Origin: Blastopirellula sp. J2-11
GTDB lineage: Bacteria; Planctomycetota; Planctomycetia; Pirellulales; Pirellulaceae
Direction: 5' to 3'
DNA: 64,000 nucleotides
NCBI RefSeq assembly: GCF_024584705.1
Contig: NZ_CP097384.1
Span: 2,666,001-2,730,000 of the forward strand
Every line of letters starts with the position of its first letter. The stretch's first letter is position 1. A program made the position numbers and the translations under genes. The notes under the pieces were generated by a model. The model was not told the DNA's origin. It did not search any database and saw only the letters and a program-made list of their open reading frames with translations. Below, in pieces: positions 36,172 to 45,145 of the stretch.

Positions 36172-39100
36172 GTGACAACCGAAGTCCCTGCACATGTACG
36201 TGAGGTAGCAGGCTACCGCGTGCGCCAAAGAATTGGCGCCGGCGGCTACGGCGAAGTATGGATCGCCGAAGCACCAGGTGGACTGCAGAAGGCGGTAAAA
36301 TTCGTCTATGGATTCCATGACGAAGCTCGCGCCGCTCGCGAATTGAAAGCGCTCCACCGCATTCGGAGCGTCCGGCATCCTTTCTTACTCTCGCTTGAGC
36401 GTGTGGAAGTGATTGACGGTCAATTGGTGATCGTGACCGAATTGGCCGACAAAAGTTTGAAAGATCGCTTTGAGGAATGTCGCAGCGAAGGTCTGCCTGG
36501 CGTTCCTCGCGCCGAGCTGCTTCGTTATCTTTGCGATTCGGCCGAAGGTCTCGACTACATGAGCGAGTCGCACTCGCTCCAACATCTTGACGTCAAACCC
36601 GAGAATCTGCTGATTGTCGGCGATCACTCGAAAGTGGCCGACTTTGGGTTGGTGAAACATCTGCAGGACGTCACCGCATCGATGATGGCGGGACTGACGC
36701 CGGTTTATGCGGCGCCTGAGGTGTTTCACGATCAACCGTCGATGCAAAGCGATCAATACAGCCTGGCGATCGTTTTCCAGGAAATGCTGACCGGCGCCCT
36801 GCCCTTTCCTGGGAAGACTCCGGCGCAGTTGACGGCGCAGCATCTTAGCAGCAAGCCGCGGCTCAATTCGTTGCCGGAGGCCGATCGCGCGATCATCGAT
36901 CGTGCGCTTGCCAAAGATCCTCTGCAACGCTTCCGCAATTGTCGCGAGATGCTGCAAGCGTTGGTCGCTGCGTCCGATTCGACGACCGTTTTGCCCTCGT
37001 CGGGGGCGACAGGACAGCAGGAAAGCGCCAATACCGATACAAAGACAATCTGTGCCGCTGATACTCGCACCACCGATCCTGTCGCAGAGCAAGCGGCGTG
37101 CGATCAGGCGCGCACGCTGGAGATTGGGACTTCTGGTCCGTCGCCGATCTCCCCCTTGCTTTGGGACGATCTGCCAGAGCGTCAAGTAGAAAACAAGGGA
37201 CCTCGGACCTGGAACACGACGGATTGCAAACACCGCCCGACGTTGGTGATCGGCGTGGGGGGCGTCGGCGTACGTCTGGCTTACGCAATTGAACAAAAGT
37301 ACCGCGATAGCGGCAAAGATCAGGGGCAAGCCTGGTATCGTGCGATCGCCGTCGATACCGATGCGCGTACGATGAATTCGATGGAGATTCCTCCGCCGCT
37401 TCCCGAGGCGACCGACATTACACGGTTGTTGATTCCGTTGCGACGCCCGCAATCGTATCGCAGCGAATCCGCCCGAATCACGCAGTCGGTCAGCCGGCGG
37501 TGGTTGTACAATATTCCCAATTCGTTGGCGACCGAGGGGCTGCGGCCGTTGGGGCGGATCGCTTATCTGGATCATATCGATACAATCTTGCAGTCCATTG
37601 GCGATGCGCTCGATAGCGTCGCAGAGCAATCCCAGTTAACTCCAAACGCCGTAGGCGGCGATCCCCGCATCATTTTGATGGCGTCTATCAACGGCGGCGC
37701 CGGCAGCGGAATCGTGTTGGATATGGCGTTCGCAATCTCCAATTTACTGCAACAGCGAGGACAGCATCTGAGCGACTTGGAAGTGATGCTTATCCATGCT
37801 GGTCCGCGAAAAGCGGACGAACAAGATTTGGCGCGAGCGAATAGTCTGGCTTGCTTGACCGAACTGCATCAGATCTTGCAATCGCAGAAATATCCGGGCG
37901 ATCCCTCCGCTAGAATCCCGGCGATTGACTTTCGCGGTTCGCGTCGACCGGTGTTCCAGCTTCTCCATTGGGGAGACGAACTGAACGACGGCGACTACGA
38001 TCGACAGATCGACGAGCTCTCTGATTATCTGTTGATGCGCGCTCGCAGTCGTAGCGGCGGCTATCTGGATAACTTGCATGCCGACAACGCGCACGATGAT
38101 GGGGAAGCCCCGACCGTCAGCACCTTCTCCACCTACACGGTCCCCCTTAGTTCGCGATCCGCGACTGAACGCTACAGTTGTGAGGTCGCCAGCGCCGTCG
38201 TTCAACGATGGTTAGGATCGGACGAGAGTCCTGCTGGAGATCGTCGCCGGATGGCGATGCTAAACAAGCAGGATGACGATGGCGATGAACGCCAGAATCG
38301 CTTTGAACGGATCTTGCAACAACACGTCGAGAGCCTGGTGGTGGAGGAAAATTTGGCGCTCGATCCCCTGCTGCAAACGATGTTTATGATGGTGCACAAC
38401 GAACTGGGGGCCGATCCTGACGAATATTTTCGCTCGCTGCTGGCGCAAGAATTTAAACAGCTTGACCAGCCATGCGATGATCCCGTGCAAAAATCGCTCA
38501 GCGTTTTTGAGTTTCTCGACCAAGTCATCGGTCAAAGTGCGACCGAAATGGAGTCGTCGGAGAAACGTGGAGTTTCTCTTCGCAGTGAAATCGCTCCCAA
38601 GTTGCATGCCCTGGGAGAAGTGACGGCGCAAAAGGTAATCGCTTGGCTGTTGTCTCACTTGGATCAGGAAGAGTTTCGTCTGCAACGGACTCGCGAGTTG
38701 CAAACCGCAGTCGACGGTTATTTTCGCTTGTTAGAAGACAAAGCCCGCGCCATGGCGGAGCGCCTACAAGGCGAAGTCTATCGGCATCGGCAAAAATTGC
38801 TGGAAACGAATTTTGACGGCGCCGATGGACGATCGCGCGATCGCGTGAAGAAGGTCGCCAGCGACTATGACGCTTGGATCAAATACGCCCATCTTCGCAC
38901 GCATGGCGTCGCTCTGTTGGGCGTTTGTCAGTTCGCCCAGGTCGTACGAGCCAAGATACTCGATTCCAACTTGGCGTTGAAGAACGTCGAGGGAGAACTG
39001 CGGAGACTGGCCAACTTCTTCGATCTCGAAGTCGGGAATCTTGCGGATACGTCCATTCGCGCGGTGGAACCCCGTTTCCATGAATTCTTGCTGGTCGCCG

Positions 39101-39591
39101 ATCGCGAAGCGCGTGCTCGGATCAGCGAAGAACACCATGGACTGCAGAACTTGCTGGTGTGCACGCGTGACGGAACGATGAAAGCGGCGAAGATGCTGGA
39201 AAACATCTGCCGCACCGTCGTCATCCGGGCACAAACCGATTTGTCGCAGACGGCAAGCGCCACTTCGCTTACCGGCGCTCCGCCATGCGATGAGATCGCC
39301 AAAGCGTTGACCGATTGTCGACCGCGACTAGCGACATTGGGAGGATCCTGCTCGGTGAGCGTCTTTTTTCCATGCTCGAACATCGCCGAATCGGATGTGG
39401 GCACGCTACCGACATCCGAAGGCGCTGCAGGCCTTGTTCCATGCGACGTGCCGGAAGTTGTCTATTGTCAGCATGTGGATGGGACGCCGCTCCGCGAAGC
39501 GGCTCGGATGTTGGTTGACAATCGACCGGAGTACCGCGATATCGCGTCGCGATTGCATGGCCGAATCGACGTCAATTGGCGCGAGCTGTAG
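36172..39591 (+). CDS. Ser/Thr kinase fused to a tubulin-like (Tubulin_2) domain
   Basis: 1139 aa, GTG 36172. Kinase domain about 13-270: glycine loop IGAGGYGEV (21-29), Lys43 in AVKF, HLDVKPEN (His138, Asp140, Asn145), DFG (157-159), APE (181-183). A low-complexity linker (about 270-350) leads to a Rossmann-like tubulin fold: LVIGVGGVGVRL (358-369), then the tubulin/FtsZ signature NGGAGSG (507-513) before DMAFAISNLL. The C-terminal half (about 650-1139) is helical with a coiled-coil-like part around 800-900. Such tubulin-like domains occur in planctomycetes, but I know no described function. All kinase catalytic residues are present, so it may couple phosphorylation to GTP-driven assembly. 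It ends 11 bp from the convergent lipoprotein gene. Confidence 0.88.
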   Translation: MTTEVPAHVREVAGYRVRQRIGAGGYGEVWIAEAPGGLQKAVKFVYGFHDEARAARELKALHRIRSVRHPFLLSLERVEVIDGQLVIVTELADKSLKDRFEECRSEGLPGVPRAELLRYLCDSAEGLDYMSESHSLQHLDVKPENLLIVGDHSKVADFGLVKHLQDVTASMMAGLTPVYAAPEVFHDQPSMQSDQYSLAIVFQEMLTGALPFPGKTPAQLTAQHLSSKPRLNSLPEADRAIIDRALAKDPLQRFRNCREMLQALVAASDSTTVLPSSGATGQQESANTDTKTICAADTRTTDPVAEQAACDQARTLEIGTSGPSPISPLLWDDLPERQVENKGPRTWNTTDCKHRPTLVIGVGGVGVRLAYAIEQKYRDSGKDQGQAWYRAIAVDTDARTMNSMEIPPPLPEATDITRLLIPLRRPQSYRSESARITQSVSRRWLYNIPNSLATEGLRPLGRIAYLDHIDTILQSIGDALDSVAEQSQLTPNAVGGDPRIILMASINGGAGSGIVLDMAFAISNLLQQRGQHLSDLEVMLIHAGPRKADEQDLARANSLACLTELHQILQSQKYPGDPSARIPAIDFRGSRRPVFQLLHWGDELNDGDYDRQIDELSDYLLMRARSRSGGYLDNLHADNAHDDGEAPTVSTFSTYTVPLSSRSATERYSCEVASAVVQRWLGSDESPAGDRRRMAMLNKQDDDGDERQNRFERILQQHVESLVVEENLALDPLLQTMFMMVHNELGADPDEYFRSLLAQEFKQLDQPCDDPVQKSLSVFEFLDQVIGQSATEMESSEKRGVSLRSEIAPKLHALGEVTAQKVIAWLLSHLDQEEFRLQRTRELQTAVDGYFRLLEDKARAMAERLQGEVYRHRQKLLETNFDGADGRSRDRVKKVASDYDAWIKYAHLRTHGVALLGVCQFAQVVRAKILDSNLALKNVEGELRRLANFFDLEVGNLADTSIRAVEPRFHEFLLVADREARARISEEHHGLQNLLVCTRDGTMKAAKMLENICRTVVIRAQTDLSQTASATSLTGAPPCDEIAKALTDCRPRLATLGGSCSVSVFFPCSNIAESDVGTLPTSEGAAGLVPCDVPEVVYCQHVDGTPLREAARMLVDNRPEYRDIASRLHGRIDVNWREL

Positions 39592-39602
39592 CCCGCAGAT
39601 TT

Positions 39603-41558
39603 CTAGTATTTTCGCGTCGCTTGACTGCGGCGTTGTTGCTGCATGCGGCGATATTCTTCGACCGTGACCACCGGCGCCAGCTGCGGAGTCGCTACCGGCG
39701 AAACGACCGGCGACGAGGTCCGTGGAGTCGAGATGACCATCGGCTCGACCGCTGTTGGAGTCGGACGCGCGGCGACCTGAGGAGTCGGTCGCGAAGGTGT
39801 GGTCGAACGCGACGTGGCTTGCGGAGCGACCGCAACACGCGGAATAGCACGAACCGGATTGGTGGGTGTCGTCGCGAGTTGAGGAGTCGGCGGATCAACG
39901 GTTGGTGCTGTTGCCGGTTCGGCTGGCTGACTGCCGGGTTGCTCCAACAGAGCGGCAGTTATCGGCGCTTCGGTGGGGACCAATTTGGAAAGCGCCTCGG
40001 GGCGATACGGAGTTGCGATTGGCTCTGGATTGCTCATTGCCGGTTTTGTCGCGGCGGGATTTTCCAATGGAATGGTAGCCGCAAAATCAGTCGGAGCTTG
40101 CTGTGTCGGCGTAGGAGCGGCGATTTCTACTGGAACTGGCGTTGGTCTTGCGGCGATCACCGTGGGGCTCGCTGGCGGCGTGGATGGTCGATCCGAAGCG
40201 GTAACCTCTTGCCGCGCCGGCGTCGGAATTGCGGCGACAACGGTCGGATGAGCTGGCTGCGGCTTAATCGGCTCGATGTCCGGAGCAGGACGGACTGCAG
40301 CGGTGACGGCTTGGGCTGGAGTTGGTGCAAGCGATCGCTTGGTCGCAGCGGCGGCGGTCACGCTTTCCGTTTCGTACATCGGTCGGTATTGATTGACACG
40401 ACGGCTTTGCTTGAGTTGGTCGATGATCGAATCGCCAGAATGAACGTGCGATTGAAATGCGACAAGCGTGGTCGCATCGGTTGGCTGCGCGGCTGGTTCA
40501 GCTGCCGGAATAGCTGCCGGAATAGCTTCTTGCGTCGGATAAACGGTTTGCGGCTTCTTGGTGACAGCGCCGAGCGGTTGTGTTGCGAGATCGATCATTC
40601 GCGTGTGGCTCGTCGCATCTTCGCGGAGCGGATTGCTGTCTGACTTCTGGGCGGCAGTGACGATTTGCGAGGAGGTCGTGGTCGGATTCTCAATTACCTT
40701 CTCCGCAACCGCGGGAGGATTGGCGATTGCCGGGACTGGCTGCGAACGCGGAGCGACCGGTTGGGAGCCAAGTGGTGACGAGCTCAACTCGACAACTCGT
40801 GATTTCGTTGGGGACGGAGCGTTGAAGCGTGACGCGCTGCTAAGAGCGGCGGCGACCGACTGCGACTCGCGCTCTTGCGTTTGCTGGGCCAAGCCATCCT
40901 TCGTCGCATCGTCCAACGCGTTACGAAGTGCGGCGGTCAGTGATCCCGATTGCGATCGCGTCGATTGCGACGCAAATGTCTGCTTGGAGGGATTCGGTAT
41001 CGTCGCTTTTTGTTGTGACGCCGACTGCTCTGGCGGCGCTTGCGCGACAGTATGGGGCTTGACGATTTCGGTAGGTTGCGGTTTGGCTGCTGACTTTGGT
41101 TCTGACGCAGCTTGGCGGGGGGGCATTTCGGCCAGATTGCTGACTTGCGGCGCGGCGGCTGGAGTAGGCTCGGCTGCCTTTGGTGCTACGATGCCGGCGC
41201 CGACATCGCCAGTCTTGTTGAATTCGATTTTCGGGTGCGACGTTTTTGCGACGCTTTCAGCTTGGGGTTCATCTATCGTCGGCAGAGTTGAGATCGGATC
41301 GGCCTGAGGCTTCGATTTGCCGCGGCCGAAAAAACCGCCAAAGAACCGCGCAATCGGCGGCAGCGGCTTATCTTGATCGGCGACAGCCGGCCTTGGTTCG
41401 ACCGCAGGCGTTTTGGGGCCTTCTTCGGCCATCGCTTCGACGGTCACCATTTCTTCCAGCGATTTGTCTTTCGAGCGGAAGAAGGGAAAAGCGCAGCCCG
41501 ACATTAACGCCAGTGCGAGTACGGTTAGGCGAGGAAGCAGCGAGGTCGCGCGTGGCAT
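39603..41558 (-). CDS. Ala/Pro/Thr-rich disordered lipoprotein
   Basis: 651 aa. The N-terminus TVLALALMSGCAFPFF contains the lipobox LMSGC, so the mature protein is lipid-anchored at about Cys22. Almost all the rest is Ala/Pro/Thr/Ser/Gln-rich with no fold visible, and looks extended or disordered. Such stalks can span the envelope. It converges on the kinase-tubulin gene. The frame is long and begins with a valid signal, so it is coding, but the function is unknown. Confidence 0.75.
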   Translation of the reverse strand: MPRATSLLPRLTVLALALMSGCAFPFFRSKDKSLEEMVTVEAMAEEGPKTPAVEPRPAVADQDKPLPPIARFFGGFFGRGKSKPQADPISTLPTIDEPQAESVAKTSHPKIEFNKTGDVGAGIVAPKAAEPTPAAAPQVSNLAEMPPRQAASEPKSAAKPQPTEIVKPHTVAQAPPEQSASQQKATIPNPSKQTFASQSTRSQSGSLTAALRNALDDATKDGLAQQTQERESQSVAAALSSASRFNAPSPTKSRVVELSSSPLGSQPVAPRSQPVPAIANPPAVAEKVIENPTTTSSQIVTAAQKSDSNPLREDATSHTRMIDLATQPLGAVTKKPQTVYPTQEAIPAAIPAAEPAAQPTDATTLVAFQSHVHSGDSIIDQLKQSRRVNQYRPMYETESVTAAAATKRSLAPTPAQAVTAAVRPAPDIEPIKPQPAHPTVVAAIPTPARQEVTASDRPSTPPASPTVIAARPTPVPVEIAAPTPTQQAPTDFAATIPLENPAATKPAMSNPEPIATPYRPEALSKLVPTEAPITAALLEQPGSQPAEPATAPTVDPPTPQLATTPTNPVRAIPRVAVAPQATSRSTTPSRPTPQVAARPTPTAVEPMVISTPRTSSPVVSPVATPQLAPVVTVEEYRRMQQQRRSQATRKY

Positions 41559-41730
41559 TTGGTCGACTCCGTCGATGATGCGTCAGATTCAAAGCGGAAA
41601 TCGCTGCTAGCAATCTGCAAGAGCGCGTTTCCTCTCTTTTGTTTCGGTCGCATCGACTAGGCAAGTTCAGGCGAGCTTGTCGTTTTTTACGATTCTGCCG
41701 AATCTGTCGCTTGCGCCGCTAGCGATCGCC

Positions 41731-43152
41731 CTACTGAATAGGGGCCATCAATCGAGACAAAGCGACGGTCAGTCGGAATGCATACGACTGCTGCGCCAAC
41801 TCATCTGCGTGAGCTTCGCGGCATTGCTCGAAGTCTTCTTCCAGCATTTGCGCGACTTCGGAGGCGAACTGATGATCGGCGGCCGCGATCATGATTTCAA
41901 AATTAAGATGAAACGAACGATTGTCGAGGTTCGCCGTGCCGACTGCGGCAAAGTGATCGTCGATCAGCACCACCTTTTGGTGCAAGAATCCAGGCTCATA
42001 CCGAAAGAAGCGAACTCCACTGGGCGCCGCTTCGGCGATAAAGGAGAAAGCCGACAAGTAAACCAAGATGTGATCAGGACGCTCTGGCAAGATAATGCGA
42101 ACATCGCATCCTCGGATCGCCGCCAACTGCAACGCGGCGATGACCGGCGGGTCAGGCACAAAGTAAGGACTTGCGATCCAAACCCGCTTTTGCGCCATGT
42201 TGATCGCTTGGACGAAAAAGAGCGTGCAGCGCTCAATATCGTCAGCCGGGCCTGTCGGCACAACCAACACCTGTTGGTCATCGTCGGAGGGTTCTGGGAT
42301 CCATTCAACCGGCGGCAGTTCGTGCGTCGCCCAGTTCCAGTCTTCCAGAAACGAACGTTGCACGGCTTGTACGGCAGGCCCGCGCAGCTCTACATGCGTA
42401 TCGCGCCATGGACCGATCTTCGGGTCGCGCCCCATATACTCGTCACCGACGTTGTGCCCGCCGACATAGGCTGTTTGCCCATCGACGACCACGATTTTGC
42501 GATGATTACGAAAATTGAGCTGAAAGCGATTGCCGCGTCCTTTGGTCGTATGAAACGGTACGATCAAAGCCCCCGCTTCTCGGAGTTCGGCGACATAGTT
42601 GCGAGAGAGCCCGTAACTACCAATTTCGTCATACAAGACGGATACATGAACGCCGGCTTTGGCGCGATCGATCAACTGTTGCTGCAGCGCTCGCCCCAAC
42701 TCATCATCGCGGAGGATATAGAACTGCACGAGGACATATTTTTCGGCCGTCGCGATCGCGGCGAAGATCGCGTCAAAGGTCGCTTCGCCGTTGACCAGCA
42801 GCCGGATCGAGTTCTTGCGGCTGAAGGGAAACTCAGCCAGGTTCTCGAACGTCTTCAATTCATAGGGCATTTCATCCGAAATGATAAACTCGCCGGCGGC
42901 TCCGCGCAGCGTGCTGGTCATGTGTTGGACGCCGCGGTTCTCGCTACGACGCGCTTCGACATACCCATGAAAGCGATTACGTCCGAAGATCCAATAGGCG
43001 GGAACCGCAACATAAGGAAACATGAACAGCGTGATCGCCCAGGCAATCGCCCCCTGCGAGGTGCGCGTCTTCATGATCGCGTTGATGGCCGTCAGTACGC
43101 CGATCGAATGGGCGCAGAGGGCGAACAGCCCAATCTCTCGAATCCACTCCAT
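41731..43152 (-). CDS. cls: Cardiolipin synthase (phospholipase D family)
   Basis: 473 aa. Two N-terminal hydrophobic helices (about 5-55) are followed by two HKD motifs: HRKIVVVDGQTAYVGGHNVG and HQKVVLIDDHFAAVGTANLD. Length and order match bacterial Cls, which joins phosphatidylglycerol molecules into cardiolipin at the inner membrane. Stand-alone gene between the lipoprotein and a sulfatase. Confidence 0.93.
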   Translation of the reverse strand: MEWIREIGLFALCAHSIGVLTAINAIMKTRTSQGAIAWAITLFMFPYVAVPAYWIFGRNRFHGYVEARRSENRGVQHMTSTLRGAAGEFIISDEMPYELKTFENLAEFPFSRKNSIRLLVNGEATFDAIFAAIATAEKYVLVQFYILRDDELGRALQQQLIDRAKAGVHVSVLYDEIGSYGLSRNYVAELREAGALIVPFHTTKGRGNRFQLNFRNHRKIVVVDGQTAYVGGHNVGDEYMGRDPKIGPWRDTHVELRGPAVQAVQRSFLEDWNWATHELPPVEWIPEPSDDDQQVLVVPTGPADDIERCTLFFVQAINMAQKRVWIASPYFVPDPPVIAALQLAAIRGCDVRIILPERPDHILVYLSAFSFIAEAAPSGVRFFRYEPGFLHQKVVLIDDHFAAVGTANLDNRSFHLNFEIMIAAADHQFASEVAQMLEEDFEQCREAHADELAQQSYAFRLTVALSRLMAPIQ

Positions 43153-43399
43153 ACTACTATTTCCGGACGGCGAACGCTTGTTGACCTGGTTCTTTCCCAG
43201 CGGGGGCGTTCAAGCATAGCACGATCCCTGCATCAGGCCGATATGCGGAAGAAACGTTCCGCCGAGAATCGAGGCAAACAGGAAGAATTGAATCGATCGC
43301 TCGGGCGCCGCATACTAGATAACCATCAAACCACGATATTTGGCGCCATTGCTCACAGAGCCCTGTAGCACGGCTTCCCCCTTCCGTTGGAAATTTCCT

Positions 43400-44926
43400 A
43401 TGCCTCGCCTTGCCCTGTTTGTCGGTTTGCTCGGTTGCTTGTTGCTTGTGGCCGATCTGCACGCTGACCAACGCCCCAACATCCTGCTTGCGATCTCGGA
43501 CGATCAATCCTGGCTTGACACGTCGATCGCCGGCAGCAAGTCGGCGGCGACTCCCAACTTTGACCAGATCGCGCGTCGCGGCGCCTATTTCAAGAATGCG
43601 ATCTCTGCGTCGCCCGGTTGTTCTCCATCGCGAGCGGCGCTGCTGACTGGGCGTTATCCCTGGATGATTGAAGAAGCAGGGACGCACGCGTCATCGTTTC
43701 CGAAAAAGTACGTCGTCTATCCCGATCTGCTGGAAGCGGCGGGCTATTTTGTCGGCTATACCGGCAAAGGTTGGGGCCCAGGCAATTTTAAAATCAGCGG
43801 TCGCGAGCGTAATCCGGCAGGGCCCGCCTATCAAAAGCGAAAGCTGGCGAAGAAGCCGGCCGCCGGAATCAGTAACAACGACTACGCGGCGAACTTCGCC
43901 GATTTTCTGGCCGACCGGCCTGCGGATGCTCCATTCTGTTTTTGGTTTGGCGCCACCGAGCCGCATCGTCCCTATCAAAAAGGGAGCGGCGAAGAAGCGG
44001 GCAAAACGCTTACCGACGCGACGCTGCCGCCGTTTCTGCCCGATGCCGAACCGATTCGCGGGGATTTGCTCGACTATTGTCGCGAGATCGAATGGTTTGA
44101 TCAGCAGCTGGGAGCGATGCTGAAGCAGTTGGAAGCAATCGGTCAGCTCGACAATACGATTGTCGTCGTCACCAGTGACAACGGCATGCCATTTCCGCGA
44201 GCGAAAGCGAATAACTACGAATATGGAATCCACATGCCGTTGGCGATCGCATGGCCCGCGAAAATCACAGCCGGACAAACGATTGACGAAGTGGTCAGTC
44301 TGACCGACTTGGCGCCAACGTTTCTCGCTGCTGCCGGCGTCCAATCCCCTGCGGATGATACGCCGCCGATGATTGGACGAAATCTACTGCCGCGACTTAC
44401 CGGAGAAGAAGAGAAGCTCACTGGCGGAGCATTTAGTTCGCGAGAGCGACATTCGTCGTCGCGATGGAACAACCTTACCTACCCGCAGCGTTCGCTTCGC
44501 AGCGCCCGATTTTTGCTGATCCGCAATTTTCAGCCGCAACGTTGGCCGGCGGGGGCTCCGCAGGCGTTCACCAAGCCCGGCATGCTGGGGCCGCCGCATG
44601 GCGGATATCACGATATCGACGGCTCACCGACACTCGACTGGATGGTCGAACATCGTGAGGATGCGGCGGTCGCTCCGCTATTTGGCGCCGCCGTCGATCG
44701 TCGCCCTGCGATCGAGTTGTACAATATTCAAACCGATCCAGGCTGTCTGCGCGATCTGGCCCAGGCTCGATCCCACAAGAGCATCCGGCAGGCTATGGAG
44801 CAGTTGCTCAACGGCTATCTGAGCAAGACCGGAGATCCCCGGATGAGCGATTCCGGCGATGTTTGGGAGTCTTATCCTCGATTTAGTCCAATTCGCGACT
44901 TCCCGAAGCCCGATTGGGCCGAATAG
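43400..44926 (+). CDS. Secreted sulfatase (CSPSR type)
   Basis: 508 aa from ATG 43400, which gives a signal peptide (about 1-22, ending ADLHA); the frame is open 20 codons further without one. RPNILLAISDDQSW supplies the metal-binding Asp pair. SPGCSPSRAALLTGRYPW carries the formylglycine site (Cys74, C-x-P-x-R). VVTSDNGMPFPRAKA supplies the later metal site. It should cut sulfate esters, or sulfamate, from polysaccharides. Single gene with a terminator downstream. Confidence 0.93.
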   Translation: MPRLALFVGLLGCLLLVADLHADQRPNILLAISDDQSWLDTSIAGSKSAATPNFDQIARRGAYFKNAISASPGCSPSRAALLTGRYPWMIEEAGTHASSFPKKYVVYPDLLEAAGYFVGYTGKGWGPGNFKISGRERNPAGPAYQKRKLAKKPAAGISNNDYAANFADFLADRPADAPFCFWFGATEPHRPYQKGSGEEAGKTLTDATLPPFLPDAEPIRGDLLDYCREIEWFDQQLGAMLKQLEAIGQLDNTIVVVTSDNGMPFPRAKANNYEYGIHMPLAIAWPAKITAGQTIDEVVSLTDLAPTFLAAAGVQSPADDTPPMIGRNLLPRLTGEEEKLTGGAFSSRERHSSSRWNNLTYPQRSLRSARFLLIRNFQPQRWPAGAPQAFTKPGMLGPPHGGYHDIDGSPTLDWMVEHREDAAVAPLFGAAVDRRPAIELYNIQTDPGCLRDLAQARSHKSIRQAMEQLLNGYLSKTGDPRMSDSGDVWESYPRFSPIRDFPKPDWAE

Positions 44927-44958
44927 CGCGTGTTATCACTTAGTGGAGAAGCGGCCAG

Positions 44959-44988
44959 CAGCCTTGCCTGATTAGGCATGCTGTTTTT
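44959..44988 (+). terminator. Terminator of the sulfatase gene
   Basis: CAGC/GCTG and GCCT/AGGC stems with a small internal loop and GATT loop, followed by TTTTT. It is 33 bp after the stop at 44926. Confidence 0.75.
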
Positions 44989-45145
44989 CCGTTCTTGCGG
45001 GGAAGGTCGCATTTATTCATCAAAAAATCTTGATGGACTGCGGTAACTCCCTCCCCCTTTGCGGCGACTCCCCTACCGCATAATTGGCGCCATTTGGTAC
45101 GATTCACGATTCACTTTTTTCCAGAATCGCGCTAGAGATACGTCC

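Noticed and set aside
36385-37629. 414-codon minus-strand frame opposite the kinase-tubulin gene
   Set aside because: A shadow with Arg/Gln/His-rich composition; the plus strand has the full kinase motifs.
41677-43368. 563-codon plus-strand frame opposite cardiolipin synthase
   Set aside because: A shadow; the minus strand carries both HKD motifs and a normal Cls length.
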